The notes under the pieces were generated by a model. The model was not told the origin of the DNA. It did not search any database and worked only from the letters and a program-made list of their open reading frames with translations. A DNA stretch of 15,336 nt, taken from contig DATJJM010000399.1 of the NCBI GenBank assembly GCA_035492535.1, forward strand, positions 1 through 15,336, read 5' to 3'. This DNA comes from JAMXLO01 sp035492535. GTDB taxonomy: Bacteria > Pseudomonadota > Alphaproteobacteria > Acetobacterales > Acetobacteraceae. A program made the position numbers and the translations under genes. Below are positions 1 to 6,023 of this stretch, piece by piece. Numbering within the stretch: the first letter of the stretch is position 1; each line of letters begins with the position of its first letter.

Positions 1-2
1 AG

Positions 3-284
3 GGGCGCTTCGCGGTGACCAAGACGGTCAGCGACGAATACGTGTTCCGGGTGCCCTCGCTGCGCAACATCGCGCTGACCGCGCCCTATTTCCACACGGG
101 CAAGGTGTGGGATCTTCGCCAGGCCGTCGCGATCATGGGCAACAGCCAGCTCGGCGCGAAGCTGAGCGACGAGGAGGTCGGCAAGATCGAGGCTTTCCTC
201 GGGGCTCTGACCGGCGACCAGCCGAAGGTCGCGCTGCCGCTCCTGCCGCCCAGCGTGGCAACCACCCCGCGGCCCAAGCCGTAA
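3..284 (+). CDS. Di-heme cytochrome c peroxidase (CcpA/MauG family), 3' end only
   Basis: The reading frame is open from the left edge of the window, so this is the C-terminal part (about 93 residues) of a longer protein. The segment VFRVPSLRNIALTAPYFHTG, followed by an ALxIMG-like stretch (AVAIMGNSQLG) and LSDEEVGKIEAFLGALTG, is the typical end of bacterial di-heme cytochrome c peroxidases. These periplasmic enzymes reduce hydrogen peroxide with electrons from small c-type cytochromes. The two CxxCH heme sites lie upstream of the window. The internal GTG at position 15 is not the start, because homologous-looking residues (GRFAV) precede it. The tail after residue 75 is proline-rich and probably disordered. 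A cytochrome b561 fragment begins 28 nt downstream on the same strand, so the two may have formed a redox operon. Confidence 0.88.
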   Translation, partial: GRFAVTKTVSDEYVFRVPSLRNIALTAPYFHTGKVWDLRQAVAIMGNSQLGAKLSDEEVGKIEAFLGALTGDQPKVALPLLPPSVATTPRPKP

Positions 285-312
285 CCTGCACGAAGAGGAT
301 GCTCGCGCGGTC

Positions 313-630
313 GTGAAATCCAGCCGCTACCACTGGGTGGTCCGCTACGCGCACTGGCTGACCGTGCTCGCCATCGTGCTGGCCTGCGTGCTGGTGGACC
401 TTGTCGATGACGGGGGCTCCGAAGGGAACTCCCCGCCCTCGCTGATGCTGCAGGGCCATTACCTGGCAGGGCTGGCGGTACTGGCACTGCTGCTGCCGCG
501 GATCCTCGCGCGGCTCACCACCCCGGTACCGCCGATCGTGCCGGCGGCGAAGACCGTCATCGCCTTCGCCGCACACGGCCTGCACAATGCCGCAGCCACC
601 GGCAAGGTCGTGGTGGACGTGGCCGTCTGA
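313..630 (+). pseudogene. Cytochrome b561 family protein, truncated after the second helix
   Basis: The GTG start gives SRYHWVVRYAHWLT, the usual beginning of bacterial cytochrome b561 proteins, with the helix-1 histidine (His14) present. A second segment, LMLQGHYLAGLAVLALLLPR (His48), matches helix 2. Family members are about 180 residues long with four membrane helices and several heme-ligating histidines; they carry electrons between quinol and cytochromes in the inner membrane. This frame stops after 105 residues. The last part (AAHGLHNAAATGKVVVDVAV) begins like helix 3 and then loses hydrophobicity. I could not find the missing half in any frame downstream, so this looks like a deletion or replacement rather than one frameshift. 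A short real two-helix protein is the alternative. Confidence 0.68.
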
Positions 631-930
631 AGCAGCGAAGGCGGCGCGCAAGCAGCGCCTTCGTCATGGTTCGCGATCGAATGCCGCATCGCCAGCCGCC
701 CGGCCGCCAGCTCGGCATCGAGGTGCGCGGATTCGTCGGATGGGCCGCGGCAACCTCACGTCTGAACCGATGATGGCGCACCGCCCCACGGCTCCGGGGC
801 AGCAGGGCGGGCCGTGGGTCAGGCTTCTGAGCGTGTGGGGATTTTCGCTTGGCCGGGCTCGGCCTGGGCTCTGACCGGGTGCGCCTACGGGGCCGAGAGA
901 AACCGATGCACTCCGGCAAAGACAAAGGTA
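631..930. other. Gene-free stretch after the broken cytochrome gene
   Basis: About 300 nt without a convincing gene. Short open frames exist on both strands, but all are Arg/Pro/Ala-rich translations typical of GC-rich shadow frames, with no recognisable motif and no good ribosome binding site. It probably includes decayed DNA from the missing half of the upstream cytochrome b561 gene. The promoter of the next operon begins immediately after it. Confidence 0.5.
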
Positions 931-962
931 TTGCCATGAGACATTTGTCTCATTAGGATAAT
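931..962 (+). promoter_or_regulatory. Promoter of the SnoaL-tetR operon with overlapping TetR-type operator
   Basis: A -35 box TTGCCA (931-936) is followed after 17 nt by TAGGAT (954-959); GATAAT (957-962) is a closer -10 match but with a 20-nt spacer. Between them lies ATGAGACATTTGTCTCAT (936-953): two perfect 8-bp arms separated by TT. An operator in the spacer would block RNA polymerase when occupied, the usual layout for TetR-family autorepression, and the operon it controls ends with a TetR gene. The binding protein is inferred; the palindrome is seen directly. Confidence 0.75.
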
Positions 963-988
963 TACCTCCCACAACGAGAGCCTCTCCC

Positions 989-1411
989 ATGCCACTGACC
1001 GCAATGCAGATGGACCGCAAGATCGACGAACACTTCGGCTTCGAATCCCGCGACGATGTCGAGGGCGTCCTTGCAACGCTCGCCGAAGATGTCGAGCACG
1101 ATATTGTCGGCCACCCGTCCGGACCGACCCGTGGGCGGGAGTCCGCCCGGTCGTTCTACCAGGGCCTGTTTGCCGACCTGTCTGACAGCCATGTGCAGTC
1201 GCTGCGCCGGCTGTACGGTCCCGACTTCCTGGTCGACGAGTCCCTCTGGCGCGGCCGCGCACCCGGCCGGCCATTCGGGATCGAGGGCCGCAACCGCCCG
1301 CTCGAGTTCCGCCTGCTGCACGTCGTCGAGTTCAACGAGCAGGGCGACATCCGCCGCGAGAACGTGTGGCTGGACGTCGCAGCCATCCTTCGCCAGCTGC
1401 CGCAGGATTGA
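989..1411 (+). CDS. SnoaL-like / NTF2-fold protein
   Basis: A 140-residue protein with the size and pattern of the SnoaL/NTF2-like superfamily: an N-terminal helix (MDRKIDEHFGFESRDDVEGV), then ATLAEDVEHDIVG, a central helix with SARSFYQGLFADL, and C-terminal strands ending in LEFRLLHVVEFNEQGDIRRENVWLD. These small alpha+beta barrels bind hydrophobic ligands in a cavity and may be isomerases, cyclases or non-enzymatic binders; the substrate cannot be told from sequence. It lacks a signal peptide and should be cytosolic. The start follows a GAGAG stretch 8 nt upstream. It is the first gene of a two-gene operon, 4 nt before tetR, behind a palindromic operator, so it is probably the target of that repressor. 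Confidence 0.8.
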   Translation: MPLTAMQMDRKIDEHFGFESRDDVEGVLATLAEDVEHDIVGHPSGPTRGRESARSFYQGLFADLSDSHVQSLRRLYGPDFLVDESLWRGRAPGRPFGIEGRNRPLEFRLLHVVEFNEQGDIRRENVWLDVAAILRQLPQD

Positions 1412-1415
1412 GGCG

Positions 1416-2045
1416 ATGGCATCCGATGCCACCGGCCGCGCGAACCAGCGCCGGCGCACCCGCAAGGACCTGCTCGAGGCCACCACGCGGCTGGTCAGAC
1501 AGGGGCACCAGCCGAGCCTGGAGGAGATTGCCGCGGAGGCCATGGTTTCCCGCGCGACCGCCTACCGCTATTTCCCAAAGCTCGATGCCCTGCTTCTTGA
1601 AGCCGCGCTGGACGTCGCCATCCCGAACGCGGAGACGGTGCTGGCGGATGCGCCGCCGGATGATCCGGTGGCGCGTCTGGTCTGCATCGACGAAGCGCTG
1701 CATGCCATGATCCTGGACAACGAGGCGCAGTTGCGCATGATGCTCGCGCAGTCGCTGCGGCGCGCCAGCGCGAGCGACGATGAGGATGTGCCCGCGCGAC
1801 AGAACCGCCGTTCGCCGCTGATCGACGCGGCGCTCGCCCCGACGCGCCGGCAGTTCCGACCCTCGGCGCTCAAGCTCCTGTCACAGGCGCTGGCACTGGT
1901 GGTGGGCACCGAGGCCATGGTGGTGTTCAAGGATGTGCTGCAGCTTGAGGAGGCCGAAGCGCGCAGAGTGAAGCGATGGGCGATCCGCGCCCTGGTGGAG
2001 GCGGCGCGCAAGCCGGCGCACATCAAAGGGGACGGCGGGCTCTGA
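1416..2045 (+). CDS. TetR/AcrR-family transcriptional regulator
   Basis: A 209-residue protein with an N-terminal helix-turn-helix. Residues 12-60 read RRRTRKDLLEATTRLVRQG, then SLEEIAAEAMVSRATAYRYF, which is the standard TetR DNA-binding domain: helix 2 around LEEIAAEA and recognition helix around SRATAYRYF. The C-terminal two thirds is a helical ligand-binding and dimerisation domain typical of the family but without similarity that names the ligand. I chose the ATG 4 nt after the stop of the SnoaL-like gene because it gives the usual short basic leader; the frame is open further upstream but overlaps the first gene. The likely operator is the palindrome at 936-953. It is followed by a hairpin shared with the convergent genes. 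Confidence 0.92.
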   Translation: MASDATGRANQRRRTRKDLLEATTRLVRQGHQPSLEEIAAEAMVSRATAYRYFPKLDALLLEAALDVAIPNAETVLADAPPDDPVARLVCIDEALHAMILDNEAQLRMMLAQSLRRASASDDEDVPARQNRRSPLIDAALAPTRRQFRPSALKLLSQALALVVGTEAMVVFKDVLQLEEAEARRVKRWAIRALVEAARKPAHIKGDGGL

Positions 2046-2060
2046 CCCGGTTGGCTCCTC

Positions 2061-2110
2061 GGAAAAAGGAAGGCCCGGTGCCTGAGGTGGCTCGCCCCAT
2101 GCACCGGGCC
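2061..2110 (-). terminator. Intrinsic terminator of the YCII-DHFR operon
   Basis: GGCCCGGTGC (2072-2081) and GCACCGGGCC (2101-2110) form a perfect 10-bp stem with a 19-nt loop. On the minus strand the stem is followed by TTCCTTTTTCC (2071-2061), a good U-rich tract. It lies 75 nt past the stop of the reductase gene. On the plus strand the same stem can form behind tetR but lacks a T run. Confidence 0.85.
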
Positions 2111-2184
2111 GGGTGGTCACCCTGTTGCGTGTCGTGCCGGATCTTTCGAGCATGGCGGGCGCCGGCTCGATCGAAGCAGGCGAA

Positions 2185-2766
2185 CTAGGCGACCTTCAAC
2201 GGCCCGGCGACCTTGTACGTGGTGAAGATGATGCCGGACGGAAATGCCTGCGTGCTGACGAGTTCGAAGGAGCGTGGCGGGGTTCCCTCCGCGAAGAAGC
2301 GCTTGCCCGTGCCCAGCAGGACCGGATAGACGACCAGCAGGACGTCATCCGCCAGCCCGTGTTCGAGCAGCGTCGATGTCAGCGTGGAGCTGCCCGACAG
2401 GACGAGGTTCGGGCCGTCCTGCGACTTGATGCGGCGAACGCCCCCGACGAGGTCCGGTCCAACGCCCTCGAACGGGCCCCATTCGAGACTTTCCGGACGG
2501 TGGGTCGCGACATATTTCGTCGCCGCATTGAGGCCGTCCGCCATCGGACTGCTCGGCGCCTTGGGCCAGAAGCCCGACCACGCATCGTAGGTGCGCCGGC
2601 CAAGCAGCAGATCGAAGCTGCCGCCATGCGCGGCGATGATGGCGTCCCGGCCAGCGGGGGTCCGATAGGGCGCGGTCCAGTCGCTGTAGGGAAAATCGCC
2701 GTCATCGGCGGAGTGCTGGATCACGCCGTCCAGCGAGATGTGTTCGATGATCTTGAGCTTTCTCAT
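2185..2766 (-). CDS. Dihydrofolate reductase-family protein (RibD C-terminal domain type)
   Basis: A 193-residue cytosolic protein of the RibD C-terminal/DHFR-like reductase family (YyaP/YwjB type). The diagnostic pattern is present: EHISLDGVIQ near residue 10, FDLLLGRRTYDAW at 51-63, KYVATH at 84-89, and near the C-terminus LVLSGSSTLTSTLLEHGLAD with VYPVLLGTGKRFF (121-158), which covers the NADP-binding loop. These proteins resemble the deaminoribosylpyrimidine reductase half of RibD, but most stand-alone members have no proven substrate. Length is normal. The start ATG has only a weak ribosome site (GGAAA), fitting translation after the YCII gene, whose stop lies 30 nt upstream. A T-rich terminator follows. 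Confidence 0.9.
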   Translation of the reverse strand: MRKLKIIEHISLDGVIQHSADDGDFPYSDWTAPYRTPAGRDAIIAAHGGSFDLLLGRRTYDAWSGFWPKAPSSPMADGLNAATKYVATHRPESLEWGPFEGVGPDLVGGVRRIKSQDGPNLVLSGSSTLTSTLLEHGLADDVLLVVYPVLLGTGKRFFAEGTPPRSFELVSTQAFPSGIIFTTYKVAGPLKVA

Positions 2767-2796
2767 GTGAGTTTCCGCGTCCCGGGGTTGGCGTTT

Positions 2797-3150
2797 CTAT
2801 GCTGCCGGCATGGCGAGGAACTCGCGCACCTCGACCGGTGCGCCGCAGGCGATGACGGCTTTGCGACCCCACGCCAGCGCCTCGTCCATGTTGTCTGCGT
2901 CGAGTATCCAGAAGCCGCCGATATGTTCCTTGGCCTCGATGTACGGCCCATCGGTGATCACCACCGCTCCACCGGGCTGCTTGCGCAGCGATTTCGCGAG
3001 GGGCGCCGATTGCAGGCCGCCGGCGAAGAACCAGGCACCGGCCGCCACCATCTCGTCATTGAGTGCCTGGATGTCGCGGACCATCGCGTCGTCTTCCAGG
3101 GACGCGTCGTAGTTGTCGGGGTGGTGGATCGCCACCAGATATTGCGGCAT
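2797..3150 (-). CDS. YCII-related (YciI/DGPF domain) protein
   Basis: A 117-residue small protein with the YCII fold: MPQYLVAIHHPDNYD at the N-terminus with the conserved His pair, GAWFFAGGLQ at 38-46, ITDGPYIEAKEHIGGFWILD at 65-84 (the DGP(F/Y) hallmark) and a helical end (ALAWGRKA). DGPF proteins often sit beside ECF sigma factors or DHFR-like reductases, as here, but their chemistry is largely unknown. The frame is open 27 codons upstream, but the ATG at 3150 is preceded by GAGGAA at a proper distance and begins where the family begins. It is the first gene of a two-gene minus-strand operon. Confidence 0.9.
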   Translation of the reverse strand: MPQYLVAIHHPDNYDASLEDDAMVRDIQALNDEMVAAGAWFFAGGLQSAPLAKSLRKQPGGAVVITDGPYIEAKEHIGGFWILDADNMDEALAWGRKAVIACGAPVEVREFLAMPAA

Positions 3151-3351
3151 GTCGATTCCTCGGATGACCTGCAGGCTGGCCGGTCGCCGGCCTTCACTGC
3201 AGCGACGAACAGCCGCCACCGATTTCGACAACCCTCAGGGACCCTGTTTCCGACGCGAGCGCTTGCCGGGTGGCGGACGACGGATGGGACGAAGCTCGGG
3301 GTGCCGAAGAAAGCTCGGAGCGTGAGGGCCCGCCCCGCTCGCACGTCGTGC

Positions 3352-3753
3352 TCACTCCTCGATGGCTTCGACACCCTGCTGCCTGAGCTCCTCGATGCGA
3401 TCGAGCATCTGCCTGAGCCGCTCGGGCGAATGACCCTGCCAGTCCGCCACCTCGCCGACGACGCGGAACGGATGCCTGGAGCGATACGACCGGGTGATGT
3501 TGCCGGGGAATTTCTTGTCCGTCAGGTTCGGATCGTCCTCGATCGGCCCGGTGGGCTCCACGATGTAGATCCGCCCCCGCCCTGCCCCCACGGCCAGCTC
3601 GGCGCCCCAGGTGGCGGCGTCCAGTGTCGCGGTCAGGTAAACGAACGACGCCTGCTTGCGCTTGCCGAAGTTGGAGACATGACCCGGCACGATCAGGTCG
3701 CCCACGTTCAGGTCGGCCTTGGTGCCGTGGTAGTACGTCTGCGGTTCACTCAT
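3352..3753 (-). CDS. arr: NAD(+)--rifampin ADP-ribosyltransferase
   Basis: A 133-residue protein, normal length for Arr, which inactivates rifamycins by ADP-ribosylating the ansa-chain C23 hydroxyl using NAD. The family pattern is nearly complete: YYHGTKADLNVGD (7-19, His9 in the NAD site), FVYLTATLDAATWGAELA (37-54, Tyr39), GRIYIVEPTGPIEDDPNLTD (60-79, with the catalytic-region Asp73/Asp74), then KKFPGN, SYRSRHPFRVVGEVADW, and the ending VEAIEE. No key residue appears lost. The frame is open much further upstream, but the ATG at 3753 fits the family N-terminus and has GGAA upstream; the upstream ATG at 3777 has no ribosome site. It is a single-gene transcript. The leader holds a TATAAA box and a RAE-like inverted repeat, suggesting induction by rifamycins. 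No transposon or integron surrounds it. Confidence 0.95.
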   Translation of the reverse strand: MSEPQTYYHGTKADLNVGDLIVPGHVSNFGKRKQASFVYLTATLDAATWGAELAVGAGRGRIYIVEPTGPIEDDPNLTDKKFPGNITRSYRSRHPFRVVGEVADWQGHSPERLRQMLDRIEELRQQGVEAIEE

Positions 3754-3809
3754 TGCGTCATTCCGGTGTCCTGCCATGGCGGCAGGCCGGCGATGCTGCA
3801 TCCCGCACC

Positions 3810-3828
3810 GGGCCTTGCCGCAAGCCCC
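3810..3828 (-). promoter_or_regulatory. RAE-like inverted repeat in the arr leader
   Basis: On the minus strand this reads GGGGCTTGCGGCAAGGCCC: two 9-nt arms with one mismatched pair around a central G. From memory this equals the consensus of the rifamycin-associated element (RAE) found upstream of rifamycin-inactivating genes in actinomycetes. It starts 7 nt after TATAAA, about at the expected transcription start, and ends 56 nt before the arr start codon. The repeat is seen directly; its identity as RAE rests on recall and on its place in front of arr. Confidence 0.8.
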
Positions 3829-3835
3829 CCTGTGC

Positions 3836-3841
3836 TTTATA
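3836..3841 (-). promoter_or_regulatory. arr: Probable -10 box of arr
   Basis: TATAAA on the minus strand, about 82 nt before the arr start codon. The expected -35 position (around 3859-3864) reads CCTCGC, which does not match consensus and lies inside a hairpin. The promoter may therefore be weak or depend on an activator or on the RAE-like element beside it. Confidence 0.55.
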
Positions 3842-3852
3842 GATTGATGGCG

Positions 3853-3881
3853 GGAAGCGCGAGGCGCTTCCTTTCTTGTTT
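3853..3881 (+). terminator. Orphan plus-strand intrinsic terminator in the arr promoter
   Basis: GGAAGCGC (3853-3860), loop GAG, GCGCTTCC (3864-3871), then TTTCTTGTTT (3872-3881): a textbook intrinsic terminator on the plus strand. No plus-strand gene precedes it; the nearest upstream DNA is the arr gene on the other strand. It may end a small RNA or antisense transcript running against arr. Confidence 0.8.
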
Positions 3882-4123
3882 CTGGCCGTCCGGAAGATCG
3901 GCTGCGCACACCGGCGCGCCCCCGGTCGAATCCATCAGGCACCCGGGTCAGGCGACGGCGTCACCACGCGCAGCGGAAGGACCGCCATGTTGCCGGCGGC
4001 GGCGCTGCCGTCGAATGAAGAATGGTGCCCGTGACACTTGAGGTGGCGACCTGAATTGTCGCCGACATCTTTCTCACACTTCCTGCCGATGCTGCGCAGG
4101 GCCAGGTAGCGCTTTATCAGAGA
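3882..4123. other. Gene-free stretch with a possible insertion-sequence end scar
   Basis: No convincing gene. The minus-strand frame across it (3935-4165) overlaps the hydrolase terminator and matches nothing I know. Positions 4031-4065 contain closely spaced pieces of one motif: GGTGGCGACC, then TTGTCGCCGACA, with GGCGAC and GTCGCC forming a 6-bp inverted repeat with a 7-nt spacer. This resembles the short multiple repeats at ends of IS21-type elements, but no transposase is nearby, so the identification is weak. Confidence 0.35.
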
Positions 4124-4162
4124 CGGGAAGAGGGGCCAGAGAAACTCTGGCCCCTCTTCCCG
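4124..4162 (-). terminator. Long perfect hairpin behind the alpha/beta hydrolase gene
   Basis: CGGGAAGAGGGGCCAGAG (4124-4141) and its exact complement (4145-4162) give an 18-bp stem with an AAA loop, 20 nt past the stop of the minus-strand hydrolase gene. The sequence following the stem on the minus strand (TCTCTGAT) is only slightly T-rich, so it may act as a 3' stabilising structure or a weak terminator. Confidence 0.7.
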
Positions 4163-4182
4163 CACGCGCGAGGCACGGAGGC

Positions 4183-5826
4183 TCAGGGAACCAGCAGCCA
4201 GCTCACCTGATGGATGTTCGGCGGCGGCGGCAACCGCCAGCCCGTCGCCGGGTAGCCGTATTCATAGGTCACGGCGTCCTGCATGGCGAAGGAGTGCATC
4301 GGCTGGGCCTGGCAGACCACGTCCCTGACCGGCATGGCGCCGGAGTTCAGATAGGCAAACTCGGCGTTGGTGGTGCAGGCGTTGTCGTCGAACATGGCGC
4401 CGTGGGTGGTGGCGTTGTTGACCAGCACCATCCGCGCAGCGGGGCCGTTCGCGAGTCGATCCTTGAGCGCCTCCGAGTAAGGCGTGGACGGATCGAACTC
4501 GTTCTGCACCATCAGGGCCTGCACGCTGGTGCGCGACTCCAGAGTGCGGTCGAGCGCCGGCTGCCACGGCCAGTGCTGGCACTTGTCCAGCAAGGTGGAG
4601 GCGCCGATCGCCCAGTACGTGCGGACGTCCGCGATCTTCCGGGCGGTGCTGCGCGGGTCGGTGGAGCCGGAGTCGTTGCACTGCAGGACATCGGCCATCG
4701 GGTTGAAGCTGGGCTGGTTGCGCAGGTCAACCGAGGTGAACGCGGCGATCTGCTCGGCACTGGCGATATGCGCCGGGTCGCCATCCAGCGCCTGGGACAT
4801 GGCGCCCAGCGCTGGCTGTACCAGCAGATCCCAGAACACCCACATGCCGGTGCCGTCCATCGCACCCAGCGCCTGGTCCGGCGTCACGCTGCCCATGCGG
4901 TGCTGCGAGGTGGCCAGGTAGATGCGCTGGAACGTCGTCAGCACCTGCGGCGGCGTCGTGCCCATGTGGAACTGGTCGTCGTGCCGCGCGATGAACGGGA
5001 TGAACGCCTGCTGCACGTTCAACTGATCCATCGACATCCGGCTCAACGCCTGTCGCTGCCAGTCCAGATGCCGCCAGTTCATGTTGCTGTCCAGCACCAC
5101 GCGCTCGAACCGGTCGGGGAACATGCGGGTTGCATACGCCATCAGGCTGCTGCCGCTGGAGACGCCGAACAGATCGGCGCGCGGGAAGCCCAGCACGGCA
5201 CGCACCAGGTTCAGGTCACGGGCGTGGTTGGGCGTGGTGATGTTCTTGAGGAACGTCGCATGCTGTTGCAGGCAGGGGCCGATCGAACGATTCCACCAAT
5301 CCTGCTGCGCTCGCACGCTGTCGACCGTGGGATTGCGGCTGTCGCCGTCCATGAAATTCTCGGCGCCGCTGCGCTGCGCATAGTCGCAGCTCACCTGGGT
5401 GCCCAGGCCATCGGTAATGCCGCGCAGGTCGACGCCGACCACCAGATGGTCGACCTCCACCTGCGGCTGCAGCTGTTCGAGCATCTCCGCCTGGGAAGCG
5501 CTGGAGTTGTCCGGGCCGCCGGCGTTGACCAGCAGCAGACGGGAGTAAGGCGCCGGGTTGAGCGGCCTGGAAATGCCGATGGTGATGTCACCCCGACCCG
5601 GGTCGGCCCAGTCGACGGGCACCGTGACCAGGGCGCATTGAATGGTGCTGCCGTCGGTGAACAGCGATGGCGGACAGCCGCCCCAGTTCACCGCCTGGTG
5701 GTAGTACCTGGCGTAGGCCGGATCGCCGCTGTGATCGTCGACACCGTGGGCGCTGACCAGCCCCGGGCACATCACGCAAGCGGTCAACACCAGCAGCTTG
5801 CGCGCAGACAACGTAAAGAGCTTCAT
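4183..5826 (-). CDS. Exported alpha/beta hydrolase, TAP-like peptidase family (S33 type)
   Basis: A 547-residue protein. Residues 1-26 (MKLFTLSARKLLVLTACVMC, ending VSA) are a signal peptide, so it acts outside the cytoplasm. The alpha/beta hydrolase core follows: LLLVNAGGPDNSSA (97-110) is the oxyanion-hole region, usually NPGGPG; GVDLRGITDG (131-140) matches the usual D-x-RG segment; GVSSGS (221-226) is the nucleophile elbow with Ser223. The C-terminal TAP-like part has NEFDPSTPY (Asp445) and THGAMF (His475), completing a Ser-Asp-His triad. Relatives include secreted tripeptidyl aminopeptidases and proline iminopeptidase-like enzymes; the substrate is unknown. I chose the ATG giving the signal peptide; the frame extends further but overlaps the divergent regulator. 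It is a single gene, divergent from a MocR regulator, with a strong 3' hairpin. Confidence 0.88.
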   Translation of the reverse strand: MKLFTLSARKLLVLTACVMCPGLVSAHGVDDHSGDPAYARYYHQAVNWGGCPPSLFTDGSTIQCALVTVPVDWADPGRGDITIGISRPLNPAPYSRLLLVNAGGPDNSSASQAEMLEQLQPQVEVDHLVVGVDLRGITDGLGTQVSCDYAQRSGAENFMDGDSRNPTVDSVRAQQDWWNRSIGPCLQQHATFLKNITTPNHARDLNLVRAVLGFPRADLFGVSSGSSLMAYATRMFPDRFERVVLDSNMNWRHLDWQRQALSRMSMDQLNVQQAFIPFIARHDDQFHMGTTPPQVLTTFQRIYLATSQHRMGSVTPDQALGAMDGTGMWVFWDLLVQPALGAMSQALDGDPAHIASAEQIAAFTSVDLRNQPSFNPMADVLQCNDSGSTDPRSTARKIADVRTYWAIGASTLLDKCQHWPWQPALDRTLESRTSVQALMVQNEFDPSTPYSEALKDRLANGPAARMVLVNNATTHGAMFDDNACTTNAEFAYLNSGAMPVRDVVCQAQPMHSFAMQDAVTYEYGYPATGWRLPPPPNIHQVSWLLVP

Positions 5827-5889
5827 CCTGATGATTCCCTGGTCGGTAGTGGCCGCATACATGAGTTCCGCCATGGCATTCACTGCCAT

Positions 5890-5945
5890 CGGCATGCCGG
5901 CTTTCCTGGCGGTCCTGGCGTCCGCGAGCCGTGGCATGATCATGC
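5890..5945. promoter_or_regulatory. Palindromes in the hydrolase/MocR divergent region
   Basis: The 197-nt region between the two divergent starts contains a perfect 12-bp palindrome, GCATGATCATGC (5934-5945), and a 10-bp one, CGGCATGCCG (5890-5899), sharing the GCATG core 43 nt apart. Repeated half-sites between divergent genes are plausible operators. No clear -35/-10 pair could be assigned to either gene, and MocR proteins often use direct repeats, so the role is a guess. Confidence 0.3.
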
Positions 5946-6023
5946 TCAGGGCGAGCGGGAGCGTAAATGACCGGTCGCGGGCTTTTTCGATGTAACCACT
6001 TCGAGCCGCCACGGAGAGCATGG

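Noticed and set aside
976..986. GAGAG-C-CTCTC palindrome over the ribosome site of the SnoaL-like gene
   Set aside because: A one-base loop cannot form an RNA hairpin and 5-bp arms are too short to propose an operator.
3318..3340. Possible terminator behind arr (GAGCG ... CGCTC followed by CTTTCTTC on the minus strand)
   Set aside because: Only 5 bp of stem with a long loop; not strong enough to annotate.
3743..3750. GGTTCACT, another copy of the repeat core, at the arr start
   Set aside because: It encodes the Ser-Glu-Pro after the arr start Met, has no inverted partner on the other side of arr, and is only 8 bp; treated as chance.
2113..4041. 642-codon open frame on the plus strand
   Set aside because: It runs antisense through three clear genes (DHFR-like, YCII, arr) and has no recognisable motif; a shadow of GC-rich codons.
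3935..4165. 76-codon minus-strand frame between the hydrolase and arr
   Set aside because: It overlaps the hydrolase hairpin, has no ribosome site and no recognisable motif.
4210..5970. 586-codon open frame on the plus strand
   Set aside because: Exactly antisense to the alpha/beta hydrolase; His/Arg/Gly/Val-rich translation without domains.
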